9,229 nucleotides of DNA from Alphaproteobacteria bacterium (GTDB lineage Bacteria > Pseudomonadota > Alphaproteobacteria > UBA6615), in the NCBI GenBank assembly GCA_030831135.1, contig JAURLR010000081.1, positions 1-9,229 on the forward strand, in the 5' to 3' direction. Positions 1-7,945 of the stretch are shown one piece after another (within the stretch, counting starts at the first letter, position 1; the number at the start of each line of letters is the position of its first letter). Both the position numbers and the translations under genes were made by a program. The notes beneath the pieces were generated by a model. The model did not search any database. It saw only the letters and a program-made list of their open reading frames with translations, and was not told the DNA's origin.

Positions 1-177
1 CTGGTTGACCGTGTCAAACACGGGCAGGTCGAGATGGGTCGAGCCACCTTTGCCCGGCGTCACACCGCCGACCATCTTCGTACCATAGGCGATGGCCTGC
101 TCGGAATGAAATGTGCCCTGGGCTCCCGTGAAGCCCTGACAAATGACCTTGGTATCTTTGTTGACGAGTACAGACAT
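1..177 (-). CDS. sucD: Succinyl-CoA ligase, ADP/GDP-forming, alpha subunit (5' part only)
   Basis: Only the first 59 codons are present; the gene runs off the left edge. The alpha subunit binds CoA and carries the phosphorylated histidine in succinyl-CoA synthetase, which makes ATP or GTP from succinyl-CoA in the TCA cycle. The visible part is the N-terminal CoA-binding Rossmann segment. It begins [18 protein letters not shown], followed by the family-typical [13 protein letters not shown] and [10 protein letters not shown] stretches, then [10 protein letters not shown]. The active-site histidine lies beyond the window. The ATG at 177-175 is 4 bases after the sucC stop and has an AAGGAGG sequence upstream, so the two subunits are almost certainly translated from one message and probably coupled. 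Confidence 0.97.
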   Translation of the reverse strand, partial: MSVLVNKDTKVICQGFTGAQGTFHSEQAIAYGTKMVGGVTPGKGGSTHLDLPVFDTVNQ

Positions 178-181
178 GGCG

Positions 182-1378
182 TTAAGCCGCCTCCTTCACA
201 GCGTTCACGACCTTTTCGGCCGCGTCGCCCAAATCATCTGCCGTAATGATCGGCAATCCGGATTCGGCGAGAATTTTCTTGCCGAGATCCACGTTTGTAC
301 CTTCAAGGCGCACCACAAGCGGAACATGCAGCGAGACTTCGCGTGCGGCGGCGACGATGCCCTCCGCAATCACGTCACACCGCATGATGCCACCGAAAAT
401 GTTGACCAGAATGCCTTCGACATTGGGGTCGGACAGAATGATCTTGAAGGCTGTCGTAACCCGCTCCTTGGTGGCACCGCCGCCAACATCCAGGAAGTTG
501 GCCGGTGCGCCGCCATGCAGCTTGACGATGTCCATGGTCGCCATGGCCAGTCCTGCACCGTTGACCATGCAGCCGATCGAGCCGTCGAGCCGGATATAGT
601 TGAGCTCGTGCTTGGTGGCTTCGAGCTCGGCGGGGTCTTCCTCGTCTTCGTCGCGCAGTTCTTCGATATCGGGGTGCCGGTAAAGCGCATTGTCATCGAA
701 GTTCATCTTGGCATCGAGTGCGATGACATCTCCGCTCCCCGTCACGACCAGCGGATTGATCTCGACAAGCGCGGCGTCCATCTCCACGAAGGCCTTGTAC
801 ATGGCCATCAGGAATTTTGCGCAACTCTTGATCTGAGAGCCTTCAAGACCCAGTCCGAAGGCAATCTCACGGGTGTGAAAAGGCATGATGCCGGTCGCAG
901 GATCAATGGCCACGGTGGCGATCTTCTCCGGGGTTTCCTCGGCCACGGTCTCGATGTCCATGCCGCCTTCTGTCGAGGCGATGATCACGATACGCGAGGT
1001 CTCGCGGTCCACGAGCAGGCTCAGATAGAGTTCGCGCGCGATATCACAGCCTTCCTCGACATAGATGCGCTTGACTTCCTTGCCGTCCTCACCGGTCTGC
1101 TTGGTAACAAGGACATTGCCGAGCATGGCTTCGGCATGGTCGCGCACTTCGGCCTCGGAACGGGCCAGGCGAACACCGCCGCCGCCATCGGGAGCATTGG
1201 CAAAATGCCCGGCTCCGCGGCCGCCGGCGTGAATTTGGGATTTGACGACCCAGATGGCGCCGCCCAGTTCTGCTGCTGCCTTGCTCGCTTCGTCAGCGGT
1301 ATAGGCGACAGAACCGCGCGGAACTGCGACGCCGAACTTCGCGAGCAGGCCTTTGGCCTGGTATTCGTGGATGTTCAT
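182..1378 (-). CDS. sucC: Succinyl-CoA ligase, ADP-forming, beta subunit
   Basis: This 398-residue protein is close to the usual length of about 390. It is the nucleotide- and succinate-binding subunit of succinyl-CoA synthetase and pairs with SucD in the cytoplasm. It opens [16 protein letters not shown], typical of the family. Residues 1 to about 210 form the ATP-grasp domain, with K46, the glycine-rich A-G-G-R-G-A-G-H loop (51-58), V-E-I-N-P-L (205-210) and D222 as likely nucleotide and metal ligands. The C-terminal ligase domain has [11 protein letters not shown] (269-279) and V-N-I-F-G-G-I (325-331). An acidic stretch (about 239-252) falls between the domains. No clear ribosome binding site precedes the ATG at 1378. 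The start is chosen because it matches the family N-terminus exactly. The gene lies 196 bp downstream of mdh on the same strand. Confidence 0.98.
   Translation of the reverse strand: MNIHEYQAKGLLAKFGVAVPRGSVAYTADEASKAAAELGGAIWVVKSQIHAGGRGAGHFANAPDGGGGVRLARSEAEVRDHAEAMLGNVLVTKQTGEDGKEVKRIYVEEGCDIARELYLSLLVDRETSRIVIIASTEGGMDIETVAEETPEKIATVAIDPATGIMPFHTREIAFGLGLEGSQIKSCAKFLMAMYKAFVEMDAALVEINPLVVTGSGDVIALDAKMNFDDNALYRHPDIEELRDEDEEDPAELEATKHELNYIRLDGSIGCMVNGAGLAMATMDIVKLHGGAPANFLDVGGGATKERVTTAFKIILSDPNVEGILVNIFGGIMRCDVIAEGIVAAAREVSLHVPLVVRLEGTNVDLGKKILAESGLPIITADDLGDAAEKVVNAVKEAA
190..196 (-). promoter_or_regulatory. Ribosome binding site of sucD within the sucC 3' end
   Basis: On the minus strand this reads AAGGAGG. 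It lies 12 bases before the sucD ATG and inside the last codons of sucC. Ribosomes finishing sucC would therefore clear and re-use this site, which fits 1:1 subunit production. Confidence 0.75.
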
Positions 1379-1430
1379 GAATGCAATGGTCCGGAAGATT
1401 GTTGACCGCAGGGAACATGACGTCCCGGCG

Positions 1431-1502
1431 TTACGAGAGGATTAACGATACAGCGCACTAACATTGGTATTCTTGAAGCTCGACTGATCAAAACGTGGTT
1501 AA
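1431..1502. promoter_or_regulatory. Possible paired CtrA-like boxes upstream of sucC (weak)
   Basis: The 145 bp between the post-mdh hairpin and the sucC start holds no gene. It contains two near-matches to the palindromic alphaproteobacterial CtrA motif TTAA-N7-TTAA. One is TTAC-N7-TTAA at 1431-1445 and the other is TCAA-N7-TTAA at 1488-1502. Each matches 7 of 8 positions. I see no convincing -35/-10 pair for sucC here, although a promoter or an mRNA processing site is expected in this leader. The CtrA reading is inference only. Confidence 0.2.
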
Positions 1503-1523
1503 CACGCGGAAACTTTAGCACTC

Positions 1524-1553
1524 GTGGTCCAGTGCGCAAGCGCACCGGACCAC
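1524..1553 (-). terminator. Strong RNA hairpin downstream of mdh (attenuator, partial terminator or 3'-end stabiliser)
   Basis: On the minus-strand transcript the arms GTGGTCC and GGACCAC pair perfectly, continue through one G-U wobble, then pair GTGCG with CGCAC around a CUUG loop. That gives an uninterrupted 13-pair stem. In the plus-strand RNA the wobble would be an A-C mismatch, so the structure favours the mdh-sucCD direction. It begins 21 bases after the mdh stop codon. No run of U follows, so it is not a textbook intrinsic terminator. It may cause partial termination, mark RNA processing, or protect the mdh 3' end. Confidence 0.65.
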
Positions 1554-1574
1554 TCGCGTATCCAGGATGAACCT

Positions 1575-2681
<1,107 letters not shown>

Positions 2682-3581
2682 TCAGGAGCCTTCCGAAGCG
2701 GCATCGCGGACGAGTCGGTACTGGACGCGCATGGCTGACAGACGTCGATAGAAGTTGAGCAGGTCACGCGCCGGATTGATCATTCGCTCATAGCCTGAAA
2801 TGAAAGCGACGATGGTTCCGATCTCCGTTTCGCCCTGAATCACCAGAAATCCGCCGACCATCAGGATGCTCAACGGGCCGAGATGGCCGATCAGGTTGTT
2901 CAGGAATTTCATGAAGTACTTGTAATAGAAGATCCGGATGCGGATGCCATAGATGTTTTCGATCAGGGATTCTGACTTTTCAATATTGTCGCCGTCCTCT
3001 TCGAGCACATTGTCCCCAAGCTTGCGCGCCTCGGTTGTCCGCTCTTCGGCCAGCGCATTCACCTTTTTCTGAATGAAGGGAACGATCAGGAGCGAAGGTG
3101 CGAAAAAGCCAATCGCTATAACGGCCATGACGGGCTCCACGATCAGCATGTAGCCAGCGATGCTGATGACGATGCCGGCCTGAAGGAACGGAAACGAAAC
3201 GCTTTCGCCGACGAAAGCCCCCAGCAACTCCGCTTCAGACGCGATAATCGACTGGCGGGTGCCCGCATCGGCGTCCGCCTGCATCTCATCGTGGCGGACA
3301 ACCCGACGACGCAAAAGCCGGATCACACCTTCCGACACCCGGTTCTGGTAAATGTTGCGAGCGTATTTGAGGCCGCCATGCAGGATCAGGCTGAGAAAAT
3401 AGAGGCCTCCCAGCATCCACAGAAGCTCCGTCAGGCCGTTCTTGATCGCATCGTCGACGATCCGGCGCTGCAATTCGAGAGGTGCGAGTGAGAGCGGGAA
3501 AATGAGTACGGTGAGCAGACACAGCCGGATTTGCTGGGTTCGGCTGACCTTCCAGACATAGGTGTAGAGATGCCGGGGCAT
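2682..3581 (-). CDS. ABC exporter transmembrane domain protein lacking an ATPase domain
   Basis: From the ATG at 3581 the product has 299 residues and consists only of an ABC type-1 exporter transmembrane domain. Hydrophobic segments lie near residues 17-35, 51-68, 130-147, 149-167, 230-248 and 253-263, with charged cytoplasmic stretches between the second and third and between the fourth and fifth. Motifs such as L-E-L-Q-R-R-I-V-D-D-A-I, H-G-G-L-K-Y-A, K-F-L-N-N-L-I and G-G-F-L-V-I-Q-G are exporter-like. A full exporter would continue into a nucleotide-binding domain, but the protein stops directly after the sixth-helix region. No Walker A or LSGGQ sequence follows in any frame. The reading frame is open upstream to a GTG at 3722, but those 47 extra codons look unlike the family. 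A TACAAT sequence (3642-3637, minus strand) could be a -10 box placed after that GTG. Neither start has a strong ribosome site. Substrate and ATPase partner are unknown. Confidence 0.8.
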   Translation of the reverse strand: MPRHLYTYVWKVSRTQQIRLCLLTVLIFPLSLAPLELQRRIVDDAIKNGLTELLWMLGGLYFLSLILHGGLKYARNIYQNRVSEGVIRLLRRRVVRHDEMQADADAGTRQSIIASEAELLGAFVGESVSFPFLQAGIVISIAGYMLIVEPVMAVIAIGFFAPSLLIVPFIQKKVNALAEERTTEARKLGDNVLEEDGDNIEKSESLIENIYGIRIRIFYYKYFMKFLNNLIGHLGPLSILMVGGFLVIQGETEIGTIVAFISGYERMINPARDLLNFYRRLSAMRVQYRLVRDAASEGS

Positions 3582-3737
3582 CTCGCGCAGCGGCTTCCCG
3601 CGCACCGAAGGCAGGGCCGTCAGATAGATGTCCGCGATTGTAGAGTGGGATGCCAAGGAAGCCTGCCTGACTTGTGATCGGATATGGCGGTTATCGAAGG
3701 GATATCCGCATCGCTGTTTCACACTAACGTCAGAACC

Positions 3738-4880
3738 TCACGGAAGATGCGGGCTGTCCAGATAATCTTCGGCCTGCATTTCCATCAGACGTGACACCGT
3801 GCGCTGGAATTCGAACGCCGTATCGCCCTGCGTGTAAAGCGATTCCGGCGCTGCCGCCGCGCTGGCAAACAGGTTCACCTTGTGCTCGTAGAGGGAATCG
3901 ACGAGCACCACGAACCGCTTTGCAGCATCACGTTCGGCCGCAGCAAGCTGGGGAATGTCGTCGATCATGACGGTGTGAAAGCGGGCAGCAATCGCCAGAA
4001 AATCCGCTGCGCCGCGCGGTTTGTTGCACAATTCGTCAAAGGTAAAGCGCGCCACGCCCCGTGCGGTGCGTTCCACGATAAGCGAACGTCCCTGCAGCTC
4101 GATATCCTCGGGCTGGGGATCTGCGTCGTCTGTCAGGGTCGCAAAGGCCTTGTCCAGCATGGCGGTTGAGTCCGGGCCCAGCGGGGTGTGCCAGACCGGA
4201 TCGCCCTTCAGGCGGTCGAGCCGGAAATCCCGGCCAGCACCGATATCCAGCACATCGAGTTTCTGCAGGATCAGGTCGATGAAGGGCAGGAAGCGCTCGC
4301 GTTGCAGCCCGCCTTTGTAAAGGTCCTGCGGGGCCACATTGGAAGTGGCAACAATCACGACCCCGTGGTCGAAGAAAGCTTGAAACAACCGGCCCAGAAT
4401 CATGGCGTCGGCGATGTTGACGACATGAAACTCGTCAAAGCACAGCAGCCAGGTTTCCCGGGCTATTTCGTTGGCGACCTGCATCAGCGGGTCGTCCTGC
4501 TTCCCACGCCGGCGCAGATCGGTCAGGCGCTTCTGAACTTCCAGCATGAAGGCATGGAAATGCACCCGGCGCTTGCGCTCGACGGGCGCAGTGTCGAAAA
4601 ACATATCCGTCAGCATGGATTTGCCGCGTCCCACCGGGCCGTACATGTAAAGGCCCAAAGGCGGTTCTTCCGAGCGCCGACCCAGTCCGAACCGGTCTTT
4701 CCATCCCGATAGCCAGCTGTCCCCTGCGGGTTGATAACCGTTGAGCGCGTGATGCAGGCTTTGCAGTTTCTCCACCGCGAGCTTTTGCGAAGGGTCGCGC
4801 ATCAGCGCATTCGCCGCGCGCAGTTCGCGATAGCGTTCAAGCGGCGTCGAGGCCGTGGTATCGGGCGTTCCGTCGGGCAT
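3738..4880 (-). CDS. zapE: Cell division protein ZapE / AFG1-like ATPase
   Basis: This 380-residue P-loop ATPase belongs to the AFG1/ZapE family. The Walker A loop is G-P-V-G-R-G-K-S (81-88), Walker B is L-L-C-F-D-E-F (145-151), and V-A-T-S-N-V (177-182) is the sensor-1 region. The family-typical L-Q-R-E-R-F-L-P-F (192-200) includes a likely arginine finger. The N-terminal Y-R-E-L and the W-x-x-R-F-G-L-G region before the P-loop also fit. In E. coli, ZapE acts on the Z-ring during constriction, especially under stress; mitochondrial AFG1 works in protein quality control. Length is normal for alphaproteobacteria. The ATG at 4880 has only a weak AGG upstream. zapE next to mdh-sucCD is a common alphaproteobacterial order. 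Its stop is 156 bases before the preferred start of the next gene. Confidence 0.95.
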   Translation of the reverse strand: MPDGTPDTTASTPLERYRELRAANALMRDPSQKLAVEKLQSLHHALNGYQPAGDSWLSGWKDRFGLGRRSEEPPLGLYMYGPVGRGKSMLTDMFFDTAPVERKRRVHFHAFMLEVQKRLTDLRRRGKQDDPLMQVANEIARETWLLCFDEFHVVNIADAMILGRLFQAFFDHGVVIVATSNVAPQDLYKGGLQRERFLPFIDLILQKLDVLDIGAGRDFRLDRLKGDPVWHTPLGPDSTAMLDKAFATLTDDADPQPEDIELQGRSLIVERTARGVARFTFDELCNKPRGAADFLAIAARFHTVMIDDIPQLAAAERDAAKRFVVLVDSLYEHKVNLFASAAAAPESLYTQGDTAFEFQRTVSRLMEMQAEDYLDSPHLP

Positions 4881-4928
4881 GGTGGCGGTTACCTAATCCA
4901 GCGCGGCGTCGTGCGCAACCGGGTTGGG

Positions 4929-6284
4929 TTACCGCGCGGCCTGTGTGTCGGTGTTGGCGAACATGGCTTCCATTTCACGCCGGACCCGAACCGACTGACT
5001 GGTCTCATCAATGTCGACATCGGACCAGCGCACGGGCTGGTCCTTCGCGACGGGGTTCTTCAGCTTTACATGATGGGCCAGACCAATCGGCAGGCCGCCC
5101 GCCGCGAGACTGGCCGCCCCGGGCATCAGCTTGCCGTAGACCGTGAAGCCGCCTTCGCCATCGAGGTCTTCCCCGGACTTGAGGTCGCGCTTGGCTGTCG
5201 CCACTGCATCGCCCCGGAACCCGGTGGGGGCGCCCGTCGATTCGTGGCGAAGCGCCACGCTGGCCACAGAAATACCGAGTTCCAGCCCGATCAGATGGAA
5301 GGGCTTCCAGAGGGTTGAATAGCTGCCCGAGGAATCCGTCAGCAGGCCATATTCGTCAAAGCAGGCCCGGACGTAGTCGGTTGGGGCCTCGAAGACCACA
5401 TAGACCCCCCAGCGCAGGTCGCCGACCACATGGCGGCCGTCGCGTTCCTCGGAACTGATGACCTCGACCTGACCCTTGTGGTGCAACACGCCGCCCTCAC
5501 TGCGCGGGCGCATGATGTGGGGCAAATCATGGGTGCCGCAGGCCGGGAAGGCGAGCCCATCAGGTGCCGGGCTCAAACCTGTGGCGTTGGCGACGGCAGC
5601 CATTTCGATGGCGGATTTGGTGCCGTCGAGGAAGGAGTTGAACATCTGCGGGTTCATGCCGCCGGCACTGGCCTGTTCCGGCGTCAGCCCGTAATGCTCC
5701 CAGACGTCGTCGGGTGTGACGTAGTGATAGCCATCGAGATATTTGGTGCCCTTGCCGGCCGCAATCACCTCGAGCCCGCAGGCCCGGGCCCAGTCCACCT
5801 GTTCGTGGATCAGGGCAGGCTGGTCGCCATAGGCCAACGAATAGACAATTCCGGCCTGCCGCGCGCGTTCGGCCAGCAACGGCCCGGCCAGCACGTCAGC
5901 TTCCACGTTCACCATGACGATATGCTTGCCGTTCTCGCAGCAGGACAGGGCATGTGCGATGCCCGCCGCCGGGCTGCCGGTGGCATCGATGACCACCTCG
6001 ATCCCGTCGGCGGCCACCAGCGCCATGGAATCATCGGTCAGATGGGTGTTACCGGTCTTGCGTGCGTCCTCGAAGCTTGCCGCACTGGGGTCGAGACCGC
6101 CGACCCGGGCACAGGCGGCCCGCGCGCGATCGGGGTCTAGATCGGCAATGGCCATGATCTGCACACCGCGGGTCCGGGCGGCCTGCGACAGGTACATCGT
6201 CCCGAACTTACCGGCACCGATCAGGCCAACCCGGATCGGATTGTTGTCATCGGCGCGCTTGCCTAGCATGGCGTGGAGGTTCAT
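4929..6284 (-). CDS. NAD(P)-dependent oxidoreductase, homoserine dehydrogenase-like with SAF domain (COG4091 type)
   Basis: The 451-residue product starts at the ATG at 6284, which has AGGAAGG (6293-6299) 8 bases upstream. The reading frame is open a further 151 codons upstream, but that part runs antisense through the next gene and is not coding. Residues 18-28 (R-V-G-L-I-G-A-G-K-F-G) form the dinucleotide-binding loop, with D48 at the end of the second strand. V-V-I-D-A-T-G-S-P (97-105) is the second cofactor-contact segment. A central region contains A-G-K-G-T-K-Y (176-182) and N-S-F-x-D-G-T-K (216-223). The C-terminal part (about 364-425) resembles a SAF domain. The family is annotated as predicted homoserine dehydrogenase, but its true substrate is unsettled; a sugar-acid or polyol role is possible. 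It diverges from the CMD gene and may share control with it. Confidence 0.85.
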   Translation of the reverse strand: MNLHAMLGKRADDNNPIRVGLIGAGKFGTMYLSQAARTRGVQIMAIADLDPDRARAACARVGGLDPSAASFEDARKTGNTHLTDDSMALVAADGIEVVIDATGSPAAGIAHALSCCENGKHIVMVNVEADVLAGPLLAERARQAGIVYSLAYGDQPALIHEQVDWARACGLEVIAAGKGTKYLDGYHYVTPDDVWEHYGLTPEQASAGGMNPQMFNSFLDGTKSAIEMAAVANATGLSPAPDGLAFPACGTHDLPHIMRPRSEGGVLHHKGQVEVISSEERDGRHVVGDLRWGVYVVFEAPTDYVRACFDEYGLLTDSSGSYSTLWKPFHLIGLELGISVASVALRHESTGAPTGFRGDAVATAKRDLKSGEDLDGEGGFTVYGKLMPGAASLAAGGLPIGLAHHVKLKNPVAKDQPVRWSDVDIDETSQSVRVRREMEAMFANTDTQAAR

Positions 6285-6314
6285 TCGACCGGCCTTCCTT
6301 TTGTGTCTATTCTG

Positions 6315-6345
6315 GCTGCACTCTAGACGAATTATCGAATGCAGC
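6315..6345. promoter_or_regulatory. Inverted repeat in the divergent promoter region
   Basis: GCTGCA (6315-6320) and TGCAGC (6340-6345) are perfect inverted arms around a 19-base AT-richer centre. They sit in the 80 bp between two divergent genes. This layout suits an operator for a dimeric regulator controlling both genes, but the arms are short. No convincing sigma-70 hexamer pair could be assigned on either strand. Confidence 0.35.
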
Positions 6346-6364
6346 ACGAGGGGGAGACGACCCA

Positions 6365-6922
6365 ATGCGCGAGTACAAGGAAAATGCCAAGGTGCCGTAT
6401 GTGTCCCGGGAAGATTTCCCGCAGGATCAGATTGGCATTTACAACCACATTCTCGAGACCCGCAAGCTGGACTACATTCCCGAGCTTTTTGCCCGCATGG
6501 GCAGCAGCCCGGGCGCGATGGAGGCGGTGGCCTCGGTCGGTGAGCATGTGCGCTTCCACAGCGTTCTCGATGAACTGCTGCGCGAGATGGTGATCTGCAC
6601 GGTCTCCCAGGAGGTCGGCAACTGGTACGAATGGTGCCACCACATCCACCGGATGCCCGAGGACATGCAGGCGATCTGCGGCACACCGGCTGCCGAAGAG
6701 CTTCCTGCCCCGATCGGGCCGGCGCTGAAATTCGCACGCATCACCGCAACCAATGACGATGTCGAGGATTCCCTGATTGAGGAAATCCGGGCGTCACTTG
6801 GCGATCAGGGTGTGGTCGATCTGACGGTTATGGTCGGTTACTACCAGCTCGTCGGAACCTTCTGCCGCGTCCTGCAGGTGCCCATCGAAGACAACATGAA
6901 CCGCGCACCGATGAAGAAGTAG
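6365..6922 (+). CDS. Carboxymuconolactone decarboxylase (CMD) family protein
   Basis: This 185-residue cytoplasmic alpha-helical protein resembles the CMD/AhpD superfamily. The diagnostic segment is E83-V-G-N-W-Y-E-W-C91-H-H-I-H95 followed by a methionine-proline turn. The earlier S-V-G-E-H-V-R-F-H-S-V-L-D region and the later V-V-D-L-T-V-M-V-G-Y-Y-Q-L-V-G stretch match the family's helices. It lacks the C-x-x-C pair of AhpD peroxidases: only C91 is present. That makes decarboxylase- or hydrolase-like chemistry, as in PcaC relatives, more likely than peroxide reduction. The start is supported by GAGGGGGAG (6348-6356 region) about 9 bases upstream. The gene diverges from the COG4091 oxidoreductase, which suggests one pathway, but no other catabolic genes are in view. 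The substrate is unknown. Confidence 0.85.
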   Translation: MREYKENAKVPYVSREDFPQDQIGIYNHILETRKLDYIPELFARMGSSPGAMEAVASVGEHVRFHSVLDELLREMVICTVSQEVGNWYEWCHHIHRMPEDMQAICGTPAAEELPAPIGPALKFARITATNDDVEDSLIEEIRASLGDQGVVDLTVMVGYYQLVGTFCRVLQVPIEDNMNRAPMKK

Positions 6923-6949
6923 GGAGGGCATATCCCTTCTACAAAACCG

Positions 6950-7030
6950 TCATGCCCGGACTTGATCCGGGCATCCATGGCGAAGTCACGACGTGTGTCG
7001 AGAAGATACCCGGATCAAGTCCGGGCATGA
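6950..7030. repeat. Palindromic REP-like element between convergent genes
   Basis: A perfect 22-bp inverted repeat has arms at 6950-6971 and 7009-7030, with a 37-base centre that adds three more pairs after one mismatch. Each arm is itself a small hairpin, CCCGGA-CTTGA-TCCGGG, so the element can fold as one long stem or as two short ones. Elements with this core are common as dispersed intergenic repeats in alphaproteobacterial genomes (from memory, not searched). It fills the 130-bp gap between the convergent CMD and dioxygenase genes and probably acts as a two-way terminator or mRNA stabiliser. A minor hairpin, AGGGA/TCCCT (6921-6937), precedes it at the CMD stop codon. Confidence 0.9.
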
Positions 7031-7052
7031 TGTTCTTGGTGGGATGCCGCGG

Positions 7053-7856
7053 CTACTCCGCCGCCGCCGCGCTTTCGCGGGCGAGTTCCATCAGGCAGTC
7101 ATCGTCGAGAGCTTCGATCGGGTCGAAATCCCGATGTGCGATCCATTCCTCGCGTTTGAACTGGGTGATGTGATTGTCCACATGGCACAGGCTCAGATAG
7201 ACGATCACCCGGCCCCAGGGGCTGATGTTGGGTGCTGAGGCATGCACGATGTTGGAGTGGAACAACAGCACCGAGCCGGGCTTGCCCTTCGGGGCGAGCA
7301 TTCCGCCTTCATCGGCGAGCTTCGCGACGGTTTCCTTGTCGAGGGTCCAGAGCGGATAGGAGGTGGTCAGGGTGTCGTGGCCGGCTTCGATTACCCCGCC
7401 CTTGTGGCTGCGCGGGATGATGTAAAGCGGGCCGTTGAACTCGGTCACCTCATCGAGAAACAGCGCGATGTTCATGGCGCGTGCTTCGGGCATCTTGTCG
7501 TCGCGTGCCCAGGTGCCGTAATCCTGATGCCACTGCCAGACATCGCCATCGAAGGCGGCTTTGCCGTTGATCTTGTACTGATGCATGTAGACCGGACCGT
7601 CGAGCAGCTGCATCACCGGGCCGATCAGGCGCGGATGGCGGCCCAGCCGGCGATAGGCCTCGTTGTAATAATGGGCGGCAAAGGCGGTGCGCACAGCATC
7701 ACTTCCGGTCTCGCGCCAGACTTCCGGGCGATCCATGGAAAAGATCTTCGGCAGTTCGCCGGTCAGGACATTGATCTCGTCCTGGCTGAACACGTCAGGC
7801 AGGAACACCCAGCCTTCTTCATCGAATTGCTTCAACTGGTCTGCGCTGAGTTGCAT
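7053..7856 (-). CDS. Phytanoyl-CoA dioxygenase family protein (ectoine hydroxylase-like Fe(II)/2-oxoglutarate oxygenase)
   Basis: The 267-residue product starts at the ATG at 7856, with GGAGG (7865-7869) 8 bases upstream. An open frame reaches 7946 but carries no family sequence there. The double-stranded beta-helix fold shows the iron triad: H110 and D112 in W-Q-W-H-Q-D-Y, and H205 in I-V-H-A-S-A-P-N. R216 (W-G-R) is the likely 2-oxoglutarate anchor. The Q-W-H-x-D-x-x-T-W block and the following M-P-E-A-R-A segment resemble EctD-type ectoine hydroxylases, and G-P-L-Y-I-I-P-R-S-H-K (142-152) is typical of the PhyH family. Such enzymes hydroxylate small molecules using O2 and 2-oxoglutarate. 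No ectABC genes are nearby, so ectoine as substrate is not supported. It converges with the CMD gene and diverges from a small membrane protein gene. Confidence 0.9.
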   Translation of the reverse strand: MQLSADQLKQFDEEGWVFLPDVFSQDEINVLTGELPKIFSMDRPEVWRETGSDAVRTAFAAHYYNEAYRRLGRHPRLIGPVMQLLDGPVYMHQYKINGKAAFDGDVWQWHQDYGTWARDDKMPEARAMNIALFLDEVTEFNGPLYIIPRSHKGGVIEAGHDTLTTSYPLWTLDKETVAKLADEGGMLAPKGKPGSVLLFHSNIVHASAPNISPWGRVIVYLSLCHVDNHITQFKREEWIAHRDFDPIEALDDDCLMELARESAAAAE

Positions 7857-7895
7857 GACGCGTTCCTCCGGGGCACTTTGGTTGTTCTTGCGGGA

Positions 7896-7901
7896 ATTAT
7901 A
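7896..7901 (-). promoter_or_regulatory. Candidate -10 box of the dioxygenase gene
   Basis: The minus strand reads TATAAT here, a perfect -10 hexamer, 39 bases before the dioxygenase ATG and inside the 89-bp divergent spacer. No good -35 hexamer lies 16-18 bases upstream (TCGCCT-like sequence). An activator may be needed, or the match may be chance. Confidence 0.4.
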
Positions 7902-7945
7902 GCGCGCGGCGGGTGCGCAGGCGAGACGTGAGGTGAGCGACTGCA

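Noticed and set aside
143..1405. Long plus-strand open frame of 420 codons opposite sucC
   Set aside because: It is the mirror of a well-conserved gene in GC-rich DNA. Its translation is rich in H, D, G and C without any domain, as expected for antisense frames.
4887..4933. GGTTACC direct repeat flanking the gap between the COG4091 gene end and zapE start
   Set aside because: Seven bases repeated once, with no mobile element or insertion between the copies; chance is sufficient.
6285..6737. 151-codon N-terminal extension of the COG4091 oxidoreductase
   Set aside because: It runs antisense through the CMD gene, is low-complexity R/P/S/C-rich, and the ATG at 6284 has a strong ribosome site and the family N-terminus.
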